From assembly GCF_014843845.1 (NCBI RefSeq), contig NZ_JHQS01000064.1:1-60675 (forward strand): a stretch of 60,675 nucleotides of DNA, given 5' to 3'. The DNA comes from Mesorhizobium amorphae. GTDB lineage: Bacteria > Pseudomonadota > Alphaproteobacteria > Rhizobiales > Rhizobiaceae. Positions 8,406-16,733 of this stretch are shown here, in pieces. Position numbers and translations under genes: made by a program. Each line of letters opens with the position of its first letter. Position 1 is the stretch's first letter. A model generated the notes under the pieces. The model saw nothing but the letters and a program-made list of their open reading frames with translations. It made no database searches and was not told the origin of the DNA.

Positions 8406-9773
8406 TCAGCCGAAGCCGACGACGGTGTCGTAGAGCAGCTTGAAGTTGAGCACCAGGATGACGGCGGCGACCACCCAGGCAAGGGCGGCGACACTGCGGG
8501 GGATGGCGAGGTTGCCCATCTTGTTTTTGTCGGACACGAACTGCACCAGCGGCACGACGGCAAAGGGCAGCTGCATCGACAGGATCACCTGGCTGAGAAC
8601 CAGGAGCTGGCCGGTTCCCTTTTCGCCGTAGAGCGCTGTCACCACCACCACCGGGATGATGGCGATGCCGCGCGTCAACAGGCGGCGTGCCCATTGCGGG
8701 ATGCGCAGGCGCAGGAACCCTTCCATGACGATCTGGCCGGCAAGCGTTGCGGTGACCGTCGAGTTGAGGCCGGAGGCCAGCAGCGCCACCGCAAACAGGA
8801 TCGAGGCGATGCCGAGGCCAAGCAGCGGCGACAGAAGTTCGAAGGCCTGGCCGATCTCGGCGACGTCCTGGTGGCCTGTGTTGTGGAAGGCCACCGCGGC
8901 CACGATCAGGATGGAGGCGTTGACGAACAGCGCGAGAATGAGCGCGATGGTCGAGTCCATGGTCGCCCATTTTATGGCGTCGCGCTTGCCTTTTTCGGTG
9001 CGCTCATAGGCGCGGGTCTGCACGATCGAGGAGTGCAGATAGAGGTTATGCGGCATCACGGTGGCGCCGATGATGCCGATGGCGATGTAGAGCATCTCCG
9101 GATTGGTGACAATCGCGGACGACGGCACGAACATCGAATGCAGGATCGAGCCGACCGGCGGTGCGGCGGCAAAGATCTGGATGGCGAAGCAGCCGAAGAT
9201 GATGATCAGGAGCGCAATGATGAAGGCTTCGAGAAAGCGGAAGCCCTTGTTCATCAAGAGAAGCAGCAGGAAGGCGTCGAGTGCGGTGATGATGGCGCCG
9301 CCGATCAGCGGAATGCCGAACAGAAGCTGCAGGGCGATCGCCGTGCCGATGACCTCGGCGAGGTCGCAGGCGATGATGGCCAGTTCACAGGCGATCCACA
9401 GCAGGAAATTGACAGGTCGGGGATAGTAGGCGCGGCACGCCTGGGCAAGGTCGCGGCCGGTGGCGATGCCAAGCCTGGCGGCAAGCGCCTGCAGCAGGAT
9501 CGCCATCAGGTTCGACAGCATGATGATGAACAGCAGCGTGTAGCCGAACTGGGCGCCACCGGCGAGGTCAGTCGCCCAATTGCCGGGGTCCATATAACCG
9601 ACCGAAACCATGTATCCCGGTCCCATGAAGGCGAACAGCCGGCGCAGCCAGAAGCCGGACTGCGGCACGGCGATCGAGGCGTTGACCTCGCGCAGGCTGG
9701 GCTGGTCGTCTTCGTCCGGCCTGGCAAATCGCCACGCGGATCGGGGTTCTACGGTGGCTTCGGCGTCTGACAT
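8406..9773 (-). CDS. mntH: Nramp-family Mn2+/H+ symporter
   Basis: 455-aa divalent-metal importer of the inner membrane with about 11 helices. The metal-site motif DPGNW is at 62-66 in TM1 and MPHNLYLHS at 240-248 in TM6; both are diagnostic of Nramp transporters. It takes up Mn2+ (also Fe2+) with protons. It is divergent from mntR, its expected Mn-dependent repressor. The ATG at 9773 is preferred to 9830: the upstream start would overlap the likely MntR-binding region and adds 19 residues of uncharacteristic sequence. The match to family length is good. Confidence 0.92.
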   Translation of the reverse strand: MSDAEATVEPRSAWRFARPDEDDQPSLREVNASIAVPQSGFWLRRLFAFMGPGYMVSVGYMDPGNWATDLAGGAQFGYTLLFIIMLSNLMAILLQALAARLGIATGRDLAQACRAYYPRPVNFLLWIACELAIIACDLAEVIGTAIALQLLFGIPLIGGAIITALDAFLLLLLMNKGFRFLEAFIIALLIIIFGCFAIQIFAAAPPVGSILHSMFVPSSAIVTNPEMLYIAIGIIGATVMPHNLYLHSSIVQTRAYERTEKGKRDAIKWATMDSTIALILALFVNASILIVAAVAFHNTGHQDVAEIGQAFELLSPLLGLGIASILFAVALLASGLNSTVTATLAGQIVMEGFLRLRIPQWARRLLTRGIAIIPVVVVTALYGEKGTGQLLVLSQVILSMQLPFAVVPLVQFVSDKNKMGNLAIPRSVAALAWVVAAVILVLNFKLLYDTVVGFG

Positions 9774-9825
9774 GGAGGGGGTCCGCTTGAATGGATGACT
9801 GTGCTTGCTACCTATGCCGAGGCTC

Positions 9826-9848
9826 AACATTATGCAATATGCTATGTT
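9826..9848. promoter_or_regulatory. Candidate MntR box
   Basis: A 23-bp element with outer arms AACAT/ATGTT lies in the divergent mntH-mntR region. Its right half, GCTATGTT, equals the half-site of the enterobacterial MntR box (AACATAGC...GCTATGTT); the left half is degenerate. The position upstream of mntH fits Mn-dependent repression. The identification is by similarity and location. Confidence 0.45.
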
Positions 9849-10011
9849 TCATCGATCATGCTTTTGTGATGTGCCGATCAATGCCCCGGACGGATAGCCG
9901 CAAACGCCGGTTGCGCCTGCCCTGGAATGCAAATAAACGGCCAGACCATCCGGGTCCGTGCTATGAGTGCGAAGCCGATTCAGACTTCAAGCTGCCAAGG
10001 AGGAGCGCGTA

Positions 10012-10467
10012 TTGGCGCTGAGGAACAGACCGGTTCGACGCGAAAAGCCGCTTCCCGATGCCGACGTTCATTCGCAAGGGTTTCGGCAGACGCGTGAAGC
10101 ACGCCGCAGCGCGCTCGTCGAAGACTATGTCGAGCTGATCGCCGACCTGATCGAGGATGGCAACGAGGCGCGGCAGGTCGATATCGCGGCCAGGCTGGGC
10201 GTCGCCCAACCGACCGTGGCCAAAATGCTCACCAGGCTGTGCACCGAGGGACTGGTCTCCAGAAAACCCTATCGCGGCGTGTTCCTGACCGAGGCCGGCC
10301 GCAAGGTTGCCGAAGAGAGCCGCATCCGCCACCAGACCGTGGAAGCCTTTCTGCGCTCGCTCGGCGTCAGCGCCGAGACGGCGCGCATCGATGCCGAGGG
10401 CATCGAGCACCATGTCAGCGCCGAGACGCTCGAGGCGTTTCGCAAGGCGATGACGGCGCCGCGCTGA
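10012..10467 (+). CDS. mntR: Manganese-responsive regulator MntR
   Basis: 151-aa DtxR/MntR-family repressor. It has an N-terminal winged helix (about 35-90, with DIAARLGVAQPTVAKMLTRL) and a C-terminal metal-binding/dimerisation part containing conserved acidic and His residues (EESRIRHQTVEAFL, EGIEHHVS). With Mn2+ bound it should repress mntH, encoded divergently. I chose the TTG at 10012 because a strong AAGGAGG site (9997-10003) lies exactly 8 nt upstream; the GTG at 9967 has no such site and would place the ribosome site inside the coding region. Confidence 0.88.
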   Translation: MALRNRPVRREKPLPDADVHSQGFRQTREARRSALVEDYVELIADLIEDGNEARQVDIAARLGVAQPTVAKMLTRLCTEGLVSRKPYRGVFLTEAGRKVAEESRIRHQTVEAFLRSLGVSAETARIDAEGIEHHVSAETLEAFRKAMTAPR

Positions 10468-10550
10468 TCTCTTTTTCGACCTGCCGGAACAGAGATATCG
10501 CCGGTGCGTTTGATGTCATGCCGCGCGATTGGCGCGGTGAGGAGGACATC

Positions 10551-10739
10551 ATGGGCGTGGAACAGGCACCGACCGCAAAAGGCAAGCAGGCTGCCAAAGG
10601 ATTGAAGCAAGCCGCGGCAAAGAACGAACGCAAGACCGAAGCCGACACCGGCCGGCCGCTGAAGAAGGGCGCCGCCCGCTTCGAGGAGCGCTCGAAAAGT
10701 TCCGACGGCAAGAGCGCCGGCACCAAGCAGAAGAGCTAA
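10551..10739 (+). CDS. Small Lys/Ala-rich hypothetical protein
   Basis: 62-aa very hydrophilic protein, rich in Lys, Ala, Gly and Ser, with no membrane segment. The ATG at 10551 is preceded by a strong GAGGAGG ribosome site about 6 nt upstream, which supports translation. The frame remains open further upstream and overlaps mntR, but that part is a shadow of mntR. The composition suggests a disordered, possibly nucleic-acid-binding or stress-related small protein. I do not recognise a family. Confidence 0.6.
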   Translation: MGVEQAPTAKGKQAAKGLKQAAAKNERKTEADTGRPLKKGAARFEERSKSSDGKSAGTKQKS

Positions 10740-10767
10740 GGCTGTTCACTCGCGGCCAAATCACATT

Positions 10768-11588
10768 TCAGTCCTGCGTGTCCTGCACCCAGCTGCGCGG
10801 ATGGCCGTCGACGCGGAACTGGAAGATGAAATAGGGCGGGATGCAGGTGCCCTTGCCGGGCCTTGCTTCCGCCAGATCGTCATAACCGGCGGTGCAGATA
10901 TAGTCCTCGCGGCAGGGATGCGCCTTGTCGCAGGCGCGCAGGCCGGCGGTCTTGGTGAACTCCCTGGTGCAGAATTTGTGATCCTGCCAGAGCCGATGCA
11001 GTTGTTGAAGCCGGTTTTGGCTAGCCGGCCGCAGGTTGCTTCGTCGGGTAGCTTGTCGCAGTGCGCCTTGCGCAGCATGCCGCCTGGAAAGCCGCCGGTC
11101 TTCTGTTCGGGATTGTCGTAGCGCTGGCGCGCCGCGCCATAGCCGGCGACTTTCACCAGCGGCTTCTTGTCCCTGGCCGGGTCGATACCGCAGGCCTTCG
11201 CGGTGGCCGGCGACAGACGGCAATACTGGTCGCTGCCCCATTTCGACATTTTTATCTCGCCGAATTCGACGGGGTCGCCGACCGCGGTCCCTGCTTCGCT
11301 GACGCAGGTGCCGAAGCCTGGATGGATGGCGCTTTCGTGGACGCCGGCGCAGCGCAGGCGTTCGCCACAGCTCCAGTCCTTGAAGCTGGCATCCGTGCCG
11401 CGATAGCGCGTCAGCCCAAGCGCCGGACCAAGCAAGCGGCTGATCGACAAGCCGCCGCGCTCGAGCGCCTGCAGCGTCTCGGCGTCGGTGACGGCGACGC
11501 TGGAATCGAGGGTGACGGCACCGGTTGTCCCGATGCCTGGACCCATCAATGCCGCCAGCAACAGCAGGAACCGGCCAATCGTCCGCAA
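10768..11588 (-). pseudogene. Frameshifted secreted Cys-rich protein
   Basis: Conserved-looking exported protein split by a frameshift. It starts at 11588 with a clear signal peptide (MRTIGRFLLLLAALMGPG) and reads well to about residue 200 (CGRLAKTGFNNCIGSG). It then turns into low-complexity Pro/Ser/Ala/Arg sequence that would end at 10761. The alternate frame continues sensibly from about 10980 (KFCTREFTKTAGLRACDKAHPC...) to a stop at 10768, ending in YFIFQFRVDGHPRSWVQDTQD. The switch lies at roughly 10975-11000. The mature part has many cysteines, suggesting periplasmic disulfides. It could be a real mutation or a sequence error. Function unknown. Confidence 0.65.
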
Positions 11589-11791
11589 GTGCCCCTCGCA
11601 ACCCCTTGTCGAAGAGGCATGCTACAGACCTTGCGCCGTCTCGGCCAGAGCGGCGAAGCCGCCAAGCCGGCGCTCCATCGGCGCGAAAAATGCTGTGACT
11701 TGCTGCAACCATTGGGATAATTGTTTGTTGGGTGTGGCCGGCATCGGGATGTCGTCCTGACCGTTTGGAATTTGCATCGCGGGGAGTTGCC

Positions 11792-12715
11792 ATGCTCTGG
11801 AGAGGCCGTCGTCAGAGTGACAATGTCGAGGACCAGCGCAGCGGTGGCGGCGGTGGTGGATTGGGCGGCGGCAGCCCCGGCCAGTTCCGCATACCGATCG
11901 GCGGGCGCGCCGGCGGTGGTTCGAGCATCTTCATTGTCATCCTTGTTGTCCTTGCCGGATGGTATTTCGGCTTCGATCCGTCTCAGATCCTGGGCGGCGG
12001 CGACACCGTGCCGGGCGGCGGTGGCCAGATCACCGACAACAGCGGCGACCAGGGTGGCGGCACGGGAGCGCCCGCTTCCGACGAGATGAAGCAGTTCGTT
12101 TCGACCGTGCTTGCCGAAACCGAGGACACCTGGAAAGGCATCTTCCAGGCCGAGGGCCTGACCTATGAGGATCCGAAACTGGTGCTGTTCAGCAGCCAGA
12201 TCCGCTCGGCCTGCGGTTTTGCCTCCTCGGCGGCCGGGCCGTTCTATTGCCCCAGCGACCACAAGGTCTACCTCGACGTGACGTTCTTCCAGCAGCTCGA
12301 CCAGCAGTTCGGCGCTTCTGGTGAATTCGCTCGGGCCTATGTGATCGCCCATGAAGTCGGCCACCATGTGCAGAACCTGACCGGCATCCTGCCCAAGTTC
12401 AACCAGATGCGGCAGAGCATGGGTGAGGCCGAGGCCAACCACATGTCGATGCAGGTTGAACTCCAGGCCGACTGCTTCGCCGGCGTCTGGGCGCATTTCA
12501 CCGCGCAAAAGGGCATTCTCGAACAGGGCGACATGGAATCGGCGCTGAACGCCGCCAGGCAGATCGGCGACGATACGCTGCAGAAGAAGATGCAAGGCTA
12601 TGTCGTGCCGGAAAGCTTCAACCACGGCACCTCGCAGCAGCGGCAGACCTGGCTGGCGCGCGGCTACAAGAGCGGCAAGCTTTCGGACTGCGATACCTTC
12701 AACAACCCGATCTGA
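11792..12715 (+). CDS. Neutral zinc metallopeptidase, YpfJ family
   Basis: 307-aa membrane-anchored metalloprotease of the YpfJ/UPF0042-type zinc metallopeptidase family (DUF2342-unrelated). A Gly-rich cytoplasmic N-terminus (about 1-44) precedes one membrane helix (46-59). The soluble domain carries the zinc motif HEVGHH at 187-192 and a downstream metal-binding ELQADCFAGVWAH. The C-terminal SFNHGTSQQRQTWLARGYKSG block is typical of the family. Ribosome site GGGGAG precedes the ATG at 11792. Its substrate is unknown; a periplasmic catalytic domain is expected from topology. Confidence 0.88.
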   Translation: MLWRGRRQSDNVEDQRSGGGGGGLGGGSPGQFRIPIGGRAGGGSSIFIVILVVLAGWYFGFDPSQILGGGDTVPGGGGQITDNSGDQGGGTGAPASDEMKQFVSTVLAETEDTWKGIFQAEGLTYEDPKLVLFSSQIRSACGFASSAAGPFYCPSDHKVYLDVTFFQQLDQQFGASGEFARAYVIAHEVGHHVQNLTGILPKFNQMRQSMGEAEANHMSMQVELQADCFAGVWAHFTAQKGILEQGDMESALNAARQIGDDTLQKKMQGYVVPESFNHGTSQQRQTWLARGYKSGKLSDCDTFNNPI

Positions 12716-12737
12716 AGCGGCCGGATTCCTCGCTGAT

Positions 12738-12759
12738 CTGACGGCGGCATTGCCGTCAG
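12738..12759. repeat. Inverted repeat after metallopeptidase gene
   Basis: An 8-bp perfect stem (CTGACGGC/GCCGTCAG) with a 6-nt loop, 22 bp after the metallopeptidase stop. There is no T-run, so it is only a weak terminator candidate or an mRNA 3'-end stem. Confidence 0.4.
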
Positions 12760-12871
12760 GGGATGTCAGGATGGAAGCATCCTGCTCGTTCCCTTATTGT
12801 TCCCTGCTGGGCGCTCGCCTATAAAGTGCGTCCGCCTTTGCCCCGGGGCGGCCAGAGGAGCTTGACCGATC

Positions 12872-14140
12872 ATGATCGATCCCAAAACCGCCAAGCGGGG
12901 CCTTGCGCTCGTTTTTACCACGCTGTTGCTCGACATCATCGGCTTCGGCATCATCATGCCGGTACTGCCGGCCTATCTGCAGGAGCTCACCGGCGTCGGC
13001 GTCAGCGAGGCCGCGATCGAGGGTGGCTGGCTGTTCTTCGCCTATGCAGCGATGCAGTTCGTTTTCGCGCCCGTCATGGGAGGCTTGAGCGATCGGTTCG
13101 GGCGTCGGCCGATCCTGCTTGCCTCCGTGCTGACGTTTTCCATCGACAATCTGATCTGCGCCGTCGCCTGGTCGTACCCGATGCTGTTCATCGGGCGCGT
13201 ACTGGCCGGCATTTCCGGCGCCAGCTATTCGACGACCTCCGCCTTCATCGCCGACATCTCGACCGATGAGAACCGGGCCAAGAATTTCGGCCTGCTCGGC
13301 ATCGCCTTCGGCGTCGGCTTCGTCATCGGACCGGTTCTGGGCGGGCTGCTCGGCACGTTCGGGCCGCGCGTGCCGTTCTATTTCGCCGCCGGGCTGGCTT
13401 TCGTGAACTTTATGATTGCGCTGTTTTTCTTGCCGGAGACGCTCGACGACAAGCACCGCCGCCGCTTCGAGTGGAAACGCGCGAACCCGGTCGGCACGCT
13501 CATGCAGATGCGCAACTATCAAGGCATCGGTTGGATCGGGCTTGCCTTCTTCCTGATGACGCTCGGCCACATGATGTACCCGGCGGTCTGGTCGTTCGTC
13601 TCCAACTACCGCTATGGCTGGAGCGAGCAGCAGATCGGCTTCTCGCTCGGCGCCTTCGGCCTGTGCGGTGCGATTATCATGGCGACGGTCCTGCCGCGCG
13701 TGATCCCCAGGCTTGGCGAATGGAGGACGGCGGTCATCGGCCTTACCTTCACCGCGCTCAGCGCCTTCGGCTACGCCTTCGCGTGGCAGGGCTGGATGAT
13801 CTATGCGGTGATCGTCGCCGGCTGCCTCGAAGCGTTGGCCGATCCGCCGCTAAGGAGCCTCGCTGCCGCCAAGGTGCCGCCGTCGGCGCAGGGCGAACTC
13901 CAGGGCGCGATGTCGTCGATCTTCTCGATCACCTCGATCATCACGCCGCTGCTCTATACGGGGATCTTTTCCTGGTTCACGGGGCCGAGCGCACCGGTGA
14001 CCTTCGGTGGCGCGCCTTATCTGCTCGGCGCGGTTTTCCTCACGCTGGCACTCGTCGTCTTCGTCACCAAAGTGGCCAAGCCGACGCCGAACGAAGTCGA
14101 GCGCATGCATGCGCAGGAGACGGTGACCGACACGGTTTGA
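12872..14140 (+). CDS. TetA-like MFS transporter
   Basis: 422-aa inner-membrane drug:H+ antiporter of the TCR/Tet MFS branch with 12 predicted helices. Motif A, GGLSDRFGRRP, is at about 70-80 after TM2, and TM5 has the antiporter motif-C-like GPVLGGLLG. The N-terminus (LDIIGFGIIMPVLP) matches tetracycline-exporter relatives common in alphaproteobacterial chromosomes. Resistance to tetracycline is not implied; chromosomal members often have other substrates. AGAGGAG lies 11 bp upstream of the ATG. It is convergent with carA. Confidence 0.87.
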   Translation: MIDPKTAKRGLALVFTTLLLDIIGFGIIMPVLPAYLQELTGVGVSEAAIEGGWLFFAYAAMQFVFAPVMGGLSDRFGRRPILLASVLTFSIDNLICAVAWSYPMLFIGRVLAGISGASYSTTSAFIADISTDENRAKNFGLLGIAFGVGFVIGPVLGGLLGTFGPRVPFYFAAGLAFVNFMIALFFLPETLDDKHRRRFEWKRANPVGTLMQMRNYQGIGWIGLAFFLMTLGHMMYPAVWSFVSNYRYGWSEQQIGFSLGAFGLCGAIIMATVLPRVIPRLGEWRTAVIGLTFTALSAFGYAFAWQGWMIYAVIVAGCLEALADPPLRSLAAAKVPPSAQGELQGAMSSIFSITSIITPLLYTGIFSWFTGPSAPVTFGGAPYLLGAVFLTLALVVFVTKVAKPTPNEVERMHAQETVTDTV

Positions 14141-14184
14141 GATTCGCGAAGCACGGAGAAAAAGTGAAGGCGGCGCGTCCGGCT

Positions 14185-15402
14185 TTAAGCGCGTTCAGCC
14201 AGCAATTCCTCACCACGCTTTTCGCGGATCAGATTGACGAAGCGACGGAACAGATAGTGCGAGTCCTGCGGGCCGGGCGAGGCCTCGGGGTGATGCTGTA
14301 CCGAGAACACGGGACGGCCGGTCAACGCGATGCCGCAGTTGGAACCGTCGAACAGCGAGACGTGGGTCTCCTCGACGCCATCGGGCAGCGAGTCGGCGTC
14401 GACGGCAAAGCCGTGGTTCATCGAGACGATCTCGACCTTGCCCGTGGTGTGGTCCTTGACCGGATGGTTGGCGCCGTGGTGGCCCTGATGCATCTTGGCG
14501 GTCTTGCCGCCGAGCGCCAGAGCCAGCATCTGGTGGCCGAGGCAGATGCCGAACACCGGGATGTCGGTCTTGAGCAAGTCCCGGATCACCGGTACGGCGT
14601 AGTCGCCAGTGGCTTCCGGGTCGCCGGGGCCATTGGAGAGGAAGATGCCGTCGGGCTGCATGGCGAGGATTTCTTCGGCGTCGGTCTTTGCCGGTACCAC
14701 GGTGACCTTGGCGCAGAGACCCGCGAGCAGGCGCAGGATGTTGCGCTTGACGCCGTAGTCGATGGCGACGACATGCAGGGAGGGCTCCTCCTGCTCACCA
14801 AAGCCTTCATTCCAGACCCAGGGTGTCTCGCGCCAGACCGAGGATTGGCCTGACGTGACTTCCTTGGCGAGGTCGAGCCCGATCAGGCCCGACCAGGCGG
14901 CGGCGCGGCGCTTCAAATCGTCGAGGTCGAAGACACCGTCGGGCGCATGCGCGATAACGGCGTTGGGCATGCCCTTTTCGCGGATCAGCGCGGTCAGCGC
15001 ACGCGTGTCGATGCCCGACAGGGCGACGATGCCGCGCTTCTTCAGCCATTGGTCGAGGTGGCCGGCGGCGCGGTAGTTGGACGGGTTGGTGACATCGGCC
15101 TTGAACACGGCGCCGACGGCGCCGGCGCGGGCAACCGGATTGAGGTCCTCGATGTCCTCGTCATTGGTGCCGATATTGCCGATATGCGGGAAGGTGAAGG
15201 TGACGATCTGGCCGGCATAGGACGGGTCGGTGAGGATTTCCTGGTAGCCGGTCAGCGCCGTGTTGAAGCAGACCTCGGCGACGGCGGAACCCGTGGCGCC
15301 CAGGCCGCGGCCCTCGATGACGGTGCCGTCGGCCAGCACCAAAAGGCCGGTCGGCTTCTCGGTGGCCCAAGCGGGGGTAGACGCGGCGGTCATCGTCGCC
15401 AT
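14185..15402 (-). CDS. carA: Carbamoyl-phosphate synthase small chain
   Basis: 405-aa glutamine amidotransferase subunit. It releases ammonia from glutamine and channels it to CarB for carbamoyl phosphate, the precursor of arginine and pyrimidines. The N-terminal small-subunit domain covers about 16-160 (EVCFNTALTGYQEILTDPSY). The class I GATase domain has the nucleophile Cys287 in GICLGHQM and the His371/Glu373 pair in HHPEASPGP. Length is normal. carB is not in the window. It is divergent from the GatB/YqeY-domain gene, an arrangement usual in Rhizobiales. Confidence 0.96.
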   Translation of the reverse strand: MATMTAASTPAWATEKPTGLLVLADGTVIEGRGLGATGSAVAEVCFNTALTGYQEILTDPSYAGQIVTFTFPHIGNIGTNDEDIEDLNPVARAGAVGAVFKADVTNPSNYRAAGHLDQWLKKRGIVALSGIDTRALTALIREKGMPNAVIAHAPDGVFDLDDLKRRAAAWSGLIGLDLAKEVTSGQSSVWRETPWVWNEGFGEQEEPSLHVVAIDYGVKRNILRLLAGLCAKVTVVPAKTDAEEILAMQPDGIFLSNGPGDPEATGDYAVPVIRDLLKTDIPVFGICLGHQMLALALGGKTAKMHQGHHGANHPVKDHTTGKVEIVSMNHGFAVDADSLPDGVEETHVSLFDGSNCGIALTGRPVFSVQHHPEASPGPQDSHYLFRRFVNLIREKRGEELLAERA

Positions 15403-15663
15403 GGCGGCACTCCTAAAGGCTGCTTGCGGATTGTCCTGCGCAGCAAACGGCGCGGCAGCGATTTCTCGAGCCTCCGCGCATCAATTCATGTCTTATGCAA
15501 GGCCGACTACATAGGGGAAGGCGCCAGAACGGTCAATGATACAGCCAGTGACCGGCATCGATTTATTTCGTCTAACAATATCAGTGGTTTGCTCGCTCCT
15601 TCGGGATTTGCCTTGTGCTTTCGGCGGGGTTATGGTCCGCGCCGATCGAAGGAGAAGAGCATC

Positions 15664-16113
15664 ATGCGTGGCAAAATCGCCGAATCCCTCAAGAGCGCGA
15701 TGAAGGCGCAGGACAAGCACCGGCTGCCGACGCTGCGGCTGATTCAGGCCGCCATCCACGACCGCGACATCGCCAATCGCGGCGCCGGCAAGGAGCCGGC
15801 GAGCGACGAAGAGATCCTGCAGATCCTGGCCAAGATGGTGAAGCAGCGCGAAGAATCGGCCAAGGCCTTCGAAGACGGCAAGCGGCCCGAGCTTGCCGCG
15901 CAGGAGCGCGGCGAGATGGAGATCATCCGCGGCTTCCTGCCGACGCAGTTGGACGATACCGCAGTGACGGCCGCGGCGCGCGAAGCGATCGCGGCGACGG
16001 GGGCCGCCAGCCAGAAGGACATGGGCAAGGTGATTGCCGCGCTCAAGCAAAAATACGCCGGCCAGATGGATTTCGGCAAAGCGAGCGGCATCGTCAAAGG
16101 CCTGCTGCAGTAA
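15664..16113 (+). CDS. GatB/YqeY domain protein
   Basis: 149-aa YqeY-type protein, similar to the tRNA-binding tail domain of GatB (amidotransferase subunit). Conserved features are the N-terminal KSAMKAQDKHRLPTLRL, the EEILQILAKMVKQREES helix, LPTQLDD, and the C-terminal KGLL end. A role in tRNA-dependent amidation or tRNA binding is suggested by homology but not established for stand-alone YqeY. GAAGGAGAAG precedes the ATG by about 6 nt. It lies between carA and dnaG/rpoD, a conserved neighbourhood in rhizobia. Confidence 0.92.
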   Translation: MRGKIAESLKSAMKAQDKHRLPTLRLIQAAIHDRDIANRGAGKEPASDEEILQILAKMVKQREESAKAFEDGKRPELAAQERGEMEIIRGFLPTQLDDTAVTAAAREAIAATGAASQKDMGKVIAALKQKYAGQMDFGKASGIVKGLLQ

Positions 16114-16168
16114 GAGGGTCTCTGCCTCCTACGCCCAGTTTGCGAGCCGGGCGCGATAGTCTGTCGTC

Positions 16169-16726
16169 ATGATCGAAATCGTCAAACCCGCGCTTAAATA
16201 TCTGGCGTCCTACAAGGCCGCACTTGAGCGCGGCTGGTCGCCGGACAATGTGCGGCTTGAGGAAGCCACGCGCGAGCAACTTGCGGCCATCGAGCAGGAT
16301 CCTGCGGCCTTCCTCGCCGACCTCGATGATCCCGAGGGCAAGGGGCCGTCGATCACTCTGCCCGACGGCAGGAAGGTGCCGCGCCTGCCGGGATTCCGGC
16401 GCTGGATCTGGGACGGCGAAGCCGCGGGCTCGATCGGCTTTCGCTGGCAACCCGGCACAGCGGCGCTGCCGCCGCATGTGCTCGGCCATATCGGCTATGC
16501 CGTGGTGCCGTGGAAGCGCGGGCGTGGCTACGCGACCGAAGCGGTGCGGCTGATGCTGGACGAGGCGAGGGCGGTCGGCCTGCCTTATGTGGAAATCACC
16601 GCCAAGCCGCACAATCCGGCGTCGCATAAGGTGATCCTGACCAATGGCGGCAAGCTCGTCGGCCGCTTCTTCGAGGATGCCGCCTATGGCGGCGCTGAGA
16701 GCTTGCGGTTCCGGATCGATTTGTAG
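16169..16726 (+). CDS. GNAT N-acetyltransferase
   Basis: 185-aa acetyltransferase of the GNAT fold. The acetyl-CoA loop is seen as VVPWKRGRGYATEAVRLMLDEA at about 112-133 (Q/RxxGxG/A pattern RGRGYA), followed by the beta-5 and late-helix segment NPASHKVILTNGGKLVGRF. The substrate is unknown. It is 55 bp downstream of the YqeY-like gene on the same strand and could be co-transcribed with it. It is convergent with an MFS gene. Confidence 0.82.
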   Translation: MIEIVKPALKYLASYKAALERGWSPDNVRLEEATREQLAAIEQDPAAFLADLDDPEGKGPSITLPDGRKVPRLPGFRRWIWDGEAAGSIGFRWQPGTAALPPHVLGHIGYAVVPWKRGRGYATEAVRLMLDEARAVGLPYVEITAKPHNPASHKVILTNGGKLVGRFFEDAAYGGAESLRFRIDL

Positions 16727-16733
16727 GCAGGCC

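Noticed and set aside
7902..9770. 622-codon open frame antisense to mntH
   Set aside because: Same reason: mntH has diagnostic Nramp motifs; the opposite frame has none.
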